Below, in pieces: positions 1 to 5,587 of a stretch of DNA of 5,587 nt. The stretch is from Terriglobia bacterium (GTDB taxonomy: Bacteria; Acidobacteriota; Terriglobia; UBA7540): assembly GCA_030040455.1 (NCBI GenBank), contig JASHTR010000243.1:1-5587 (forward strand), read 5' to 3'. Below the pieces are notes generated by a model. The model had not been told where the DNA came from and did no database searches. It was given only the letters and a program-made list of their open reading frames with translations. Position 1 is the first letter of the stretch. Every line of letters starts with the position of its first letter. The position numbers were made by a program, and so were the translations under genes.

Positions 1-1541
1 CTCGCCGCCGCCTGGAGGATTGGCTCGCAGTTGAGGCTGGGACCGGAAACCACCAGCGGCTTTCTGGCATTCCGAAGCGCTTCCGCAATGCGTCCGGCAA
101 GAGCTTGCGCCTCTTTGGGAAGTCCTGGAACGTCAGGGGCACCGGCATCCAGCGCGTGGGCCACAGCGAATCCGAGCCGGGCGATTTCCACGGGCGCCGC
201 GCGGTAGGTCTCCCGAGCCACGTCGTCCAGCTTTGTGGCATGAGGCGCCGCGATGAAGAATGGTCCTTTTTCTTCCTGGACGGCCTCGCGCACCGCGTGG
301 TCCAGCCACAAGGGAATATGTAATTTCTCGACCGCCTCGAAGGGCTGCTGCCGGACCGATTGCCGGAGCGATAGCGCCATTCTTGGAGCGGTCTGGGTAA
401 CGTCTTCGCCCAAAATCAACACGGCGTCAGAAAGCTCTATATCCCTGAGCGATGGCGTCCGCGCCGGTCCGGTCCGCAAAACCTTCAACAGGGTCGAGGT
501 AAGGCGATGTTCGTTCGGAGCGACGCCGGAGAAAAAGCGCTCCGGCCCCACCAGCGTGCGCAAGGCGAAGTTCCCTTCCAACGAGGCTCGTGGCGAGCCG
601 ATCCCAATGGTTTTCCCTGAAGCCAAAATGGGTTTCAGATATTCAAGGACAGTGGTTTTGGAAACGGGCCGGAGCTCGCCGTCCTTGCGTAGAAGCGGCT
701 GGCGCACCCGCTTTTCACTGTTTACGAATTCATAGCCGAACCGCCCGCGGTCGCAGAGAAAATAGCCATTCACTTCGCCGTTATAGCGGTTCACAATGCG
801 GCGCAACAACCCGTAGCGCTCGCCGGGCGACGTATTACAGCCGAGTCCGCAGTGGACACAAACGGAGGGCGACAACTGCAGGTCCCATTTGCGGGTGTAG
901 TGCTTCTTGAGAGTTTTATCGGTAAAAACACCCGTCGGGCAAATCTCCACCAGGTTGCCTGCGAATTCGCTCTCCAGCGCTCCATCCTCAGCCCGCCCGA
1001 AATAGACCAGGTTCCTCATCATAAACTGGTCGAAGTCGCGGCCGCCGGCATATTCGCGATAGTAGCGCACACAGCGATAGCACTGGATGCACCGATTCAT
1101 CTCGTGATTGATGAACGGGCCGAGATTCTGGTTGCGGAAAGTACGCTTGTTGAACCGGTAGCGGCGATAATCATGCCCGGTCATCACCGTCATATCCTGC
1201 AGGTGGCATTCGCCTCCTTCATCGCACACCGGGCAATCGTGCGGGTGATTCTGCATCAGGCCCTCAATGACGGACGCGCGAAACGCCACGGCTTCGGGAT
1301 CATCGACCGAGACGCGGATATTTTCAACCGCCGGCGTCATGCAGGCCATCACAATTTTGCCGTGCGGGTCATTCTCATCCTTGTATTGCTTCACCGCGCA
1401 CTGCCGGCAAGCCCCTACCGAGCCGAGGGCGGGATGCCAGCAAAAATAGGGAAGATCAAAGCCCAGCGTCAAGCACGCCTGGAGCATGCTCTGGTCCGGG
1501 CGGACGTCGAAAGGGCGATGGTTCACAAAAACTTTCGTCAT
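1..1541 (-). CDS. nuoG: NADH-quinone oxidoreductase subunit NuoG, N-terminal 513 codons (3' end outside window)
   Basis: NuoG (75-kDa/Nqo3) carries the Fe-S wire from NuoF towards NuoB in the peripheral arm. I translated 513 complete codons from the ATG at 1541; the frame is open to the window edge. In order: a [2Fe-2S] domain with C34, C45, C48 and C67 (N1b); the His-Cys3 cluster H99, C103, C106, C112 (N5, in [15 protein letters not shown]); a ferredoxin-like domain with C151, C154, C157 (RCIQCYRC) and C201 (EICPTG) for N4; then C228, C231, C235 and C263 (CVHCGLGC and FLCDRGRFG) for N7. From about residue 277 comes the molybdopterin-oxidoreductase-like domain, which binds no molybdenum cofactor in complex [13 protein letters not shown] and [11 protein letters not shown] match E. 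coli NuoG. All sixteen ligands are present. E. coli NuoG is about 908 residues (from memory), so roughly 40% is missing. Confidence 0.97.
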   Translation of the reverse strand, partial: MTKVFVNHRPFDVRPDQSMLQACLTLGFDLPYFCWHPALGSVGACRQCAVKQYKDENDPHGKIVMACMTPAVENIRVSVDDPEAVAFRASVIEGLMQNHPHDCPVCDEGGECHLQDMTVMTGHDYRRYRFNKRTFRNQNLGPFINHEMNRCIQCYRCVRYYREYAGGRDFDQFMMRNLVYFGRAEDGALESEFAGNLVEICPTGVFTDKTLKKHYTRKWDLQLSPSVCVHCGLGCNTSPGERYGLLRRIVNRYNGEVNGYFLCDRGRFGYEFVNSEKRVRQPLLRKDGELRPVSKTTVLEYLKPILASGKTIGIGSPRASLEGNFALRTLVGPERFFSGVAPNEHRLTSTLLKVLRTGPARTPSLRDIELSDAVLILGEDVTQTAPRMALSLRQSVRQQPFEAVEKLHIPLWLDHAVREAVQEEKGPFFIAAPHATKLDDVARETYRAAPVEIARLGFAVAHALDAGAPDVPGLPKEAQALAGRIAEALRNARKPLVVSGPSLNCEPILQAAA

Positions 1542-2815
1542 GACGCTCTCCAGGGGCAGCGCTTTTCGGTGATGTGGCGGTTAAAGTCGTCGCGGAAATA
1601 TTTCAGAGCGCTTTGCAAGGGCTCAACCGCCCCGGGCGCCAGGGCGCAGAACGTATTTCCGGGAGCGCAAAAGTTGCAGATGAATGCCAGGTGCTCAAGG
1701 TCGGCAGCCTGCCCCTGCCCTTCTTCGAGGGCGTTCAGCGCCTTTTCCGCCCAGCTCAACCCGCTCCAGCAAGGGGTACACCAGCCGCAGGATTCCTGCG
1801 CGAAAAAGTGCTCGAGATTCCATACCATCCCCACCGGGCACGTCTGGTCATCCAGGATAATCATGGTGCCTGTGCCCATGCGGCTTCCCACCTTCGCCAC
1901 TTCCGTGAAGTCCATTTTTACGTCCAGGTGGTCTTCCACCAGAAAATCGGTTGAGGCTCCGCCCGGCAGCAGGCCGCGGAACCGCACGCCATCCTGCATC
2001 CCACCGGCGTGCACTTCAAGAATCTCGCGGATGGTGGTCCCCATGGGAAGCTCCCACAGGCCGGGACGCTTCACTTTGCCACTCACGCCGTAAATTTTTG
2101 TTCCCGCGTCCTGGGTATAGCTCAGGCTCTTGAACCACTCGGCGCCATTCCTGACGATGTGAGGGACGTTCGAAAGCGTCTCCACGTTCTGCACGATGGT
2201 GGGCTTGCCAAAAAGGCCGGAAACCTGCGGAAACGGCGGCTTTGTTCGCGGATTTGCGCGTTTGCCTTCAAGAGCATTCAGCAGGCCCGTTTCTTCGCCG
2301 CACATATACCGGCCACCGCTCATGTGCACAATCATCTCCAGGCTATAAGAGGAGCCCAGGATGTTCTTGCCGAGATAATTTTTTTCATAGGCTTCGGCGA
2401 TGGCGCGCCGGAGCATCTCTTCGGAACGGAAGTATTCTCCGCGAATGAAAATGTAAGCAACATCCGCCTGAATCGCATAGCCCGCCACGACCATGCCTTC
2501 GACGAGCTGATGGGGATCGCCCTCCATCAGCAGGCGATCCTTGAAGGTTCCCGGCTCCATCTCGTCGGCGTTGGCGACTAGGTATTTCGGCCGCGGCGCA
2601 TCCGCGTTCATCGGCACAAAACTCCACTTCATGCCGGTAGGAAAGCCCGCGCCACCCCGTCCGCGGAGATTGGACTTCTTCACCTCCTCAACCACTTCTG
2701 TCGGGGACATGCCCAGGGCTTTGCGCAACCCCTGGTAGCCCCCGGTCTGCTCATAGGCGTTCAAATCCACGTAGGAGAGGTCCTGCCGGATATTTTTAGT
2801 TAAAACCTTTTCCAT
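1538..2815 (-). CDS. nuoF: NADH-quinone oxidoreductase subunit NuoF (51-kDa, NADH/FMN/N3)
   Basis: NuoF is the cytoplasmic subunit that oxidises NADH, using FMN, and passes electrons to cluster N3. From the ATG at 2815 it is 425 residues. It has the glycine-rich [13 protein letters not shown] (52-64), [13 protein letters not shown] (82-94) and [18 protein letters not shown] (167-184), which form the FMN/NADH site. The N3 [4Fe-4S] ligands are C343, C346 and C349 in [10 protein letters not shown], plus C390 in [10 protein letters not shown]. The residue after the third ligand is Trp, where most relatives I know have Arg. The reading frame stays open back to an ATG at 2863, but those 16 extra codons are spacer repeat; MEKVLTKNI at 2815 looks like the family start. 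Neither ATG has a good Shine-Dalgarno site. The stop TGA overlaps the nuoG start by 4 bases (ATGA), implying coupled translation. The C-terminus is shorter than E. coli's. Confidence 0.96.
   Translation of the reverse strand: MEKVLTKNIRQDLSYVDLNAYEQTGGYQGLRKALGMSPTEVVEEVKKSNLRGRGGAGFPTGMKWSFVPMNADAPRPKYLVANADEMEPGTFKDRLLMEGDPHQLVEGMVVAGYAIQADVAYIFIRGEYFRSEEMLRRAIAEAYEKNYLGKNILGSSYSLEMIVHMSGGRYMCGEETGLLNALEGKRANPRTKPPFPQVSGLFGKPTIVQNVETLSNVPHIVRNGAEWFKSLSYTQDAGTKIYGVSGKVKRPGLWELPMGTTIREILEVHAGGMQDGVRFRGLLPGGASTDFLVEDHLDVKMDFTEVAKVGSRMGTGTMIILDDQTCPVGMVWNLEHFFAQESCGWCTPCWSGLSWAEKALNALEEGQGQAADLEHLAFICNFCAPGNTFCALAPGAVEPLQSALKYFRDDFNRHITEKRCPWRAS
1548..1551 (-). promoter_or_regulatory. Shine-Dalgarno site of nuoG inside the nuoF 3' end
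   Basis: GGAG, within TGGAGAGCGTC, sits six bases before the nuoG ATG at 1541 and is contained in the last codons of nuoF. With the ATGA stop/start overlap this supports translational coupling of nuoF and nuoG. It also supports the chosen nuoG start. Confidence 0.7.
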
Positions 2816-2903
2816 AAACTTATTGAGCCATTGAATGATTGAGCCATTGTGCCGTTGGCTCATTGCGTCATTAAATCAATGGCCGGATGATGCAATGAAA
2901 AAA
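2816..2903. repeat. nuoE-nuoF spacer with ATTGAGCCATTG direct and inverted copies
   Basis: ATTGAGCCATTG occurs exactly twice, at 2822-2833 and 2838-2849, 16 bases apart. A third, inverted and imperfect copy lies at 2853-2864 (9 of 12 matching). TGAGCCA (2840-2846) and TGGCTCA (2856-2862) give a 7-bp stem with a 9-base loop. Further similar A/T-rich words (CATTGCGTCATT, AATCAATGG, ATGATGCAATG) fill the rest, suggesting a decayed array of a short word. The array runs to within a few bases of the nuoF start and leaves no clear Shine-Dalgarno site. The role is unknown. Confidence 0.75.
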
Positions 2904-3368
2904 TTACTTGTATTTCTCGAGCACGCCGTCGAGCTTCTGCGGATCCACGTCATGATGGAGGTCCGCATCCACCATGATGGTCGGAGCGTGATCGCAAGCA
3001 CCCAGGCAAACGATGGGCAGCAGCGTGAAACGCCCGTCCGCCGTGGTCTCGCCCATCTGGATGCCCAGCCGGCTCGTGAGCTCCCGGCGCAACCGGTCGT
3101 AACCCATGATCCAGCAGCTTACGCTGTCACAGACCATCACCACATGACGTCCGACCGGTCTCCGGAAAATCAGGTTGTAGAACGTCGCCACGCCATCAAG
3201 CTCGTCGGCGCTCATTTCAAGCAACTCAGCGATGTCCTTGAGGCATTCGTCCGAGACCCATCCGCGATGCTTTTGGACGATCCTCATCGCATCAATCGAG
3301 ACCGCCTGCTTGTTGGGATAATGCGCAAACTCGGCCTCGATTTCCCGACGTTCTTCAGGGCTCAGCAC
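2904..3368 (-). CDS. nuoE: NADH-quinone oxidoreductase subunit NuoE (24-kDa, cluster N1a)
   Basis: NuoE is the thioredoxin-like [2Fe-2S] subunit that pairs with NuoF at the tip of the peripheral arm in the cytoplasm. Its N1a cluster lies close to FMN. The 154-residue product has a helical N-terminal part (IVQKHRGWVSD at 30-40, GVATFYNLIFRRPVGRH at 59-75), then the N1a ligands C80 and C85 in CDSVSC and C121 and C125 in CLGAC. The spacings (C-x4-C and C-x3-C) are those of the family. It ends LDGVLEKYK, similar to E. coli LLERYK. It is about 12 residues shorter at the N-terminus than E. coli NuoE. The start is GTG, supported by AAGGAG five bases upstream and an in-frame TAA just before that. The stop is TAA. 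An 88-bp repeat-containing spacer follows before nuoF. Confidence 0.97.
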   Translation of the reverse strand: MLSPEERREIEAEFAHYPNKQAVSIDAMRIVQKHRGWVSDECLKDIAELLEMSADELDGVATFYNLIFRRPVGRHVVMVCDSVSCWIMGYDRLRRELTSRLGIQMGETTADGRFTLLPIVCLGACDHAPTIMVDADLHHDVDPQKLDGVLEKYK

Positions 3369-3373
3369 GGTAA

Positions 3374-3379
3374 CTCCTT
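3374..3379 (-). promoter_or_regulatory. Shine-Dalgarno site of nuoE, fixing a GTG start
   Basis: AAGGAG lies 5 bases before the GTG at 3368-3366. The codon at 3380-3378, overlapping this site, is an in-frame TAA, so translation cannot begin further upstream. Together these make GTG the start of nuoE. The site sits directly between the end of the spacer repeat and the gene. Confidence 0.85.
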
Positions 3380-3380
3380 A

Positions 3381-3469
3381 GGTCTACAGTTCGAGGTCCG
3401 GAGTCTGAGGTCTGGAGTCCGTAGTAGGACTCCGAACACCGGACCCCAGACTCCGGACTCCGGACCATT
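3381..3469. repeat. nuoCD-nuoE spacer with GGAGTCCG-type words forming a nested hairpin
   Basis: The 101-bp gap between nuoCD and nuoE is mostly built from variants of one short word. GTCCGGAGTCTG (3396-3407) pairs perfectly with CAGACTCCGGAC (3447-3458). Inside that, GGAGTCC (3414-3420) pairs with GGACTCC (3427-3433) around a 6-base loop. The right arm contains GACTCCG twice in tandem (3449-3462). This creates a second register, in which GGTCCGGAGTC (3395-3405) pairs with GACTCCGGACC (3456-3466). The transcript could therefore fold in two mutually exclusive G/C-rich stems. No U-tract follows, so a terminator is unlikely. An RNA processing or stability element, or a decayed mobile repeat, are the alternatives. 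Confidence 0.8.
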
Positions 3470-5221
3470 TCATCGGTCAATATCCGCCAGCACAAAATCA
3501 ATACTGCCCAGGATCGCGAGAAGATCGGAGACCAGCAACCCCCGGCAAAGGTTGGGGAGAGTTTGCATGTGATTGAACGAAGGCGCCCGGATGCGCGTTC
3601 GGTAAGAAACCGTGCTGCCATCGCTCACCAGGTAATATCCGTTATTTCCCTTGGTTGCCTCAATCGCTCCCAGCGCTTCGCCCGGCGGCATCACCGGCCC
3701 CCAGCTCACGCCCAGAAAGTGCGTGATCAGCGTCTCGATATCGTGCATGGTGCCCGGCTCTTTGACGGGAGGCGCGCTCAGGGGCTCGAGTGATTTATAC
3801 GGGCCCTCGGGCATGTTTTTCACACATTGTTCAATGATGCGCAGGCTTTGGCGCATCTCCTCGACGCGCACCACCGCGCGGTCGTAGCAATCGCCGTGCG
3901 TGGCGGTGGGGATATCAAACTGATAGTTCTCGTATCCGGAGTAGGGCTGCTTCTTCCTAAAATCCCACTCAAAGCCGCAGGCGCGAAGGTTCGGCCCGGT
4001 CACGCCCCACTCAATCGCCTCGTCCAGCGAGTACGCCCCCACTCCCACTGTCCGCGCCTTAAAAATGCGGTTGCGCATGATCGTCTTGTCGTATTCCACG
4101 AGGCGAGGCGGAAAGTAGGACAGGAAGTCTTTGAACATCGTATCCCAGCCCTTGGGAAGATCCTGCGCCACCCCGCCGATCCGAAACCAGTTCGGATGCA
4201 TGCGCGCGCCGCAAATGGCTTCAATAATGCCAAACGCCCGCTCGCGGTCGTTGAATGTGTAAAAGACGGGAGAAAGCTGCCCAATGTCCTGGGCAAACGT
4301 GCCGTACCACACCAGGTGGCTGATAATGCGGAACAATTCCGCCAGCATCACCCGGATCACCTGCGCGCGTGGAGGAACCTTAATCCTGCCGAGCTTCTCA
4401 ACCGCTACCAGGTAGGCGAGGTTGTTCATCACCCCGCCTAGATAATCGATCCGGTCCGTATAAGGAATGTAAGTGTGCCAGCTCTGGCGCTCGCCCATCT
4501 TCTCCGCGCCACGATGATGGAAGCCGATCTCCGGAACGCAATCCACGATCTCCTCGCCGTCGAGCTGAAGGACAATGCGAAGCACGCCGTGCGTTCCCGG
4601 ATGCTGTGGTCCAATGTTCATGAAGATGAAATCCGTATCTTCGCTTTGCCGCTTCATGCCCCACTCTTCCGGCTTGAAGCGCAACAGTTCCTGTTCCTCG
4701 TCCTCTTTTTCCTCGGGCAATTGATACGGTCCCATCTCCGTCGCCCGCGCGGGATGATCCTTGCGGAGCGGATGCCCCTTCCAGCTTCGCGGCATCAGAA
4801 TCCGCGCGAGGTGCGGGTGGCCGTCAAAAACGATGCCGAACATGTCCCAGACTTCCCGCTCATACCAGTTGGCGCAAGGCCACACGTCCGTGATGGTCGG
4901 AACGCGCGCCTCGTCCAGCTTCAGTGGAACTTTGATGCGGAGATATTCATTGCGGCCGTAGGAGAGAAGGTGATAGACCACTGTGAAATCGCTTGCCGGT
5001 TGTCCGTCGCGGTGGGTGCGGACGCGCTCGTCGATCGCCGTAACGTCGTAGAGAACCCGGTAGGGATCCGGCACCCCGGTCTTCAGGTACCGCATCATCT
5101 CATTAACCTTGTCTCGCGTAGTCCAAAAAGTGGGGATCTCGTCTTGAACGGGTTGCGACGTCACTGCTTCAACGCCGAATTTTTCCTGGAGATTGCTCAG
5201 AATAGTGGCAGTTTCAATCAT
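3470..5221 (-). CDS. nuoCD: NADH-quinone oxidoreductase fused subunit NuoCD
   Basis: This is a single 583-residue polypeptide joining the 30-kDa (NuoC) and 49-kDa (NuoD) subunits of complex I. It binds against NuoB and forms much of the quinone pocket. Residues about 1-165 are the NuoC domain, with ERVRTHRDG (65-73) and the 30-kDa signature [16 protein letters not shown] (121-136). An acidic linker (EEKEDEEQE, 170-178) leads into NuoD, which has GPQHPGTHG (204-212) and [15 protein letters not shown] (235-249). His207 and, by alignment, Tyr260 (in RIDY) correspond to quinone-site residues known in the family. The C-terminus ends [12 protein letters not shown], close to E. coli's. Length is about 17 residues short of E. 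coli NuoCD (600 from memory), all at the N-terminus. The ATG at 5221 has no clear Shine-Dalgarno sequence. It is kept because the next methionine (residue 42) would cut into the NuoC domain. The stop is TGA. There is no sign of a frameshift, so the fusion is real. Confidence 0.98.
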   Translation of the reverse strand: MIETATILSNLQEKFGVEAVTSQPVQDEIPTFWTTRDKVNEMMRYLKTGVPDPYRVLYDVTAIDERVRTHRDGQPASDFTVVYHLLSYGRNEYLRIKVPLKLDEARVPTITDVWPCANWYEREVWDMFGIVFDGHPHLARILMPRSWKGHPLRKDHPARATEMGPYQLPEEKEDEEQELLRFKPEEWGMKRQSEDTDFIFMNIGPQHPGTHGVLRIVLQLDGEEIVDCVPEIGFHHRGAEKMGERQSWHTYIPYTDRIDYLGGVMNNLAYLVAVEKLGRIKVPPRAQVIRVMLAELFRIISHLVWYGTFAQDIGQLSPVFYTFNDRERAFGIIEAICGARMHPNWFRIGGVAQDLPKGWDTMFKDFLSYFPPRLVEYDKTIMRNRIFKARTVGVGAYSLDEAIEWGVTGPNLRACGFEWDFRKKQPYSGYENYQFDIPTATHGDCYDRAVVRVEEMRQSLRIIEQCVKNMPEGPYKSLEPLSAPPVKEPGTMHDIETLITHFLGVSWGPVMPPGEALGAIEATKGNNGYYLVSDGSTVSYRTRIRAPSFNHMQTLPNLCRGLLVSDLLAILGSIDFVLADIDR

Positions 5222-5297
5222 TTAGGAAGAGTTGCGAGTCAAAAGTCGAAAGTTACGCCCGTTCGACCTTCAACCTTATGACTTTCGACTTTTTACC
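5222..5297. repeat. nuoB-nuoCD spacer with 13-bp perfect inverted repeat
   Basis: The spacer holds AAAAGTCGAAAGT at 5241-5253 and its exact reverse complement ACTTTCGACTTTT at 5281-5293, with a 27-base loop. Variants of the same word lie beside and between the arms (GAGTC at 5236-5240, GTTCGACCTT at 5261-5270), so it looks like a decayed cluster of a roughly 7-base word. In the minus-strand transcript it would fold as an A/U-rich hairpin just upstream of the nuoCD start. The 3' arm ends in four U, but they are part of the stem and are followed by G, so this is not a convincing intrinsic terminator. A terminator here would also cut the operon. Its function is unknown. Confidence 0.75.
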
Positions 5298-5587
5298 TCA
5301 CACGGAGTCCGGTGTTCTTAATAAGGTGGCTTTCTGTCGTTCGGCTTGCTTCAAGTCACGGTCAGCCGGAAGCGGCATTTTCTCGACGCCCTGCGGGCCC
5401 ACCACCCAGCTCAGCGGCCGCTTTTCATTCCCCACCACATTCTGCAAAAGCGTCAGACCGTGCTCGAAAGCGTCCGGCCGGGGCGGACAACCTGGCACGT
5501 AAACATCCACAGGAAGAAATTTGTCCACGCCTTGCACGACGCTATAAATGTCGTACATGCCACCGGAGTTGGCGCACGATCCCATCG
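5298..5587 (-). CDS. nuoB: NADH-quinone oxidoreductase subunit NuoB, C-terminal part (5' end outside window)
   Basis: NuoB (PSST/Nqo6 family) holds cluster N2, the [4Fe-4S] centre that hands electrons to quinone at the base of the complex I peripheral arm, on the cytoplasmic side of the membrane. Only the last 95 complete codons are present. The ATG at 5585 is an internal methionine, because the family continues upstream with the N-terminal region and the adjacent CysCys ligand pair. The visible part has [12 protein letters not shown] followed by a [10 protein letters not shown] motif. Their cysteines are 29 residues apart, as for the third and fourth N2 ligands of E. coli Nuo[15 protein letters not shown] and the terminal LRTPDSV also match the E. 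coli-type protein, which ends LRTPDEI from memory. The stop is TGA. A 76-bp repeat-bearing spacer separates it from nuoCD downstream. Identity is secure; the start cannot be seen. Confidence 0.97.
   Translation of the reverse strand, partial: MGSCANSGGMYDIYSVVQGVDKFLPVDVYVPGCPPRPDAFEHGLTLLQNVVGNEKRPLSWVVGPQGVEKMPLPADRDLKQAERQKATLLRTPDSV

Noticed and set aside
852..2093. A 413-codon open frame on the plus strand opposite nuoG and nuoF
   Set aside because: It runs antisense to two genes with unmistakable, fully conserved proteins. Its translation has no recognisable domain, and it crosses the nuoF/nuoG junction. Long antisense frames of this kind are expected from the codon bias of GC-rich genes.
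2816..2863. A 16-codon N-terminal extension of nuoF starting at ATG 2863
   Set aside because: The extension (MSQRHNGSIIQWLNKF) is encoded by the spacer repeat words. It has no Shine-Dalgarno site and no counterpart that I know in Nuo[10 protein letters not shown] at 2815 fits the family better.
2835..3572. A 245-codon plus-strand open frame opposite nuoE
   Set aside because: It is antisense to a complete nuoE with all four N1a ligands, it includes spacer repeats on both sides, and its translation shows no recognisable domain.
5241..5293. Intrinsic terminator between nuoB and nuoCD
   Set aside because: The stem is A/U-rich, the loop is 27 bases long, and the U run is part of the stem and is followed by G. 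Termination here would also separate nuoB from the rest of the operon.
5306..5316. An 11-mer (GAACACCGGAC) shared between the nuoB 3' end and, in opposite orientation, the nuoCD-nuoE spacer at 3434-3444
   Set aside because: The nuoB copy encodes part of the conserved LRTPD terminus, so protein constraint explains it. One 11-base match between a low-complexity spacer and a window of this size is plausible by chance.

Overview
The window lies inside an operon for respiratory complex I (proton-pumping NADH:quinone oxidoreductase), read entirely from the minus strand. In transcription order, right to left, it holds the 3' part of nuoB (5298-5587), a fused nuoCD (3470-5221), nuoE (2904-3368), nuoF (1538-2815) and the first 513 codons of nuoG (1-1541). 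These are the subunits of the peripheral arm. NuoE, NuoF and NuoG take electrons from NADH through FMN and a chain of Fe-S clusters, and NuoCD with NuoB passes them to quinone at cluster N2. The membrane subunits (nuoA, nuoH-N) must lie outside the window. Both edges cut genes.

The operon is of the Escherichia coli type. NuoC and NuoD are one polypeptide, NuoG carries the extra N7 cluster motif, and long stretches of all five proteins match what I remember of the E. coli proteins, including nearly identical Fe-S ligand spacing. The spacers and the level of divergence do not look enterobacterial. E. coli-type complex I is also known from Acidobacteria, Verrucomicrobia and some other non-proteobacterial groups. 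The low-complexity spacer words fit my impression of soil Acidobacteria, but this placement is an inference.

The one feature the genes do not explain is in the spacers. nuoF and nuoG overlap by 4 bases (ATGA), but the other three junctions have gaps of 76-101 bp. Each gap is filled by its own family of short, partly tandem and partly inverted words able to form hairpins: an AAAGTCG-type word between nuoB and nuoCD, a GGAGTCCG-type word between nuoCD and nuoE, and an ATTGAGCCATTG word between nuoE and nuoF. I saw no RNA gene, CRISPR array, insertion sequence or new gene system. Apart from the spacers this is an ordinary housekeeping operon, and I found no credible gene on the plus strand.
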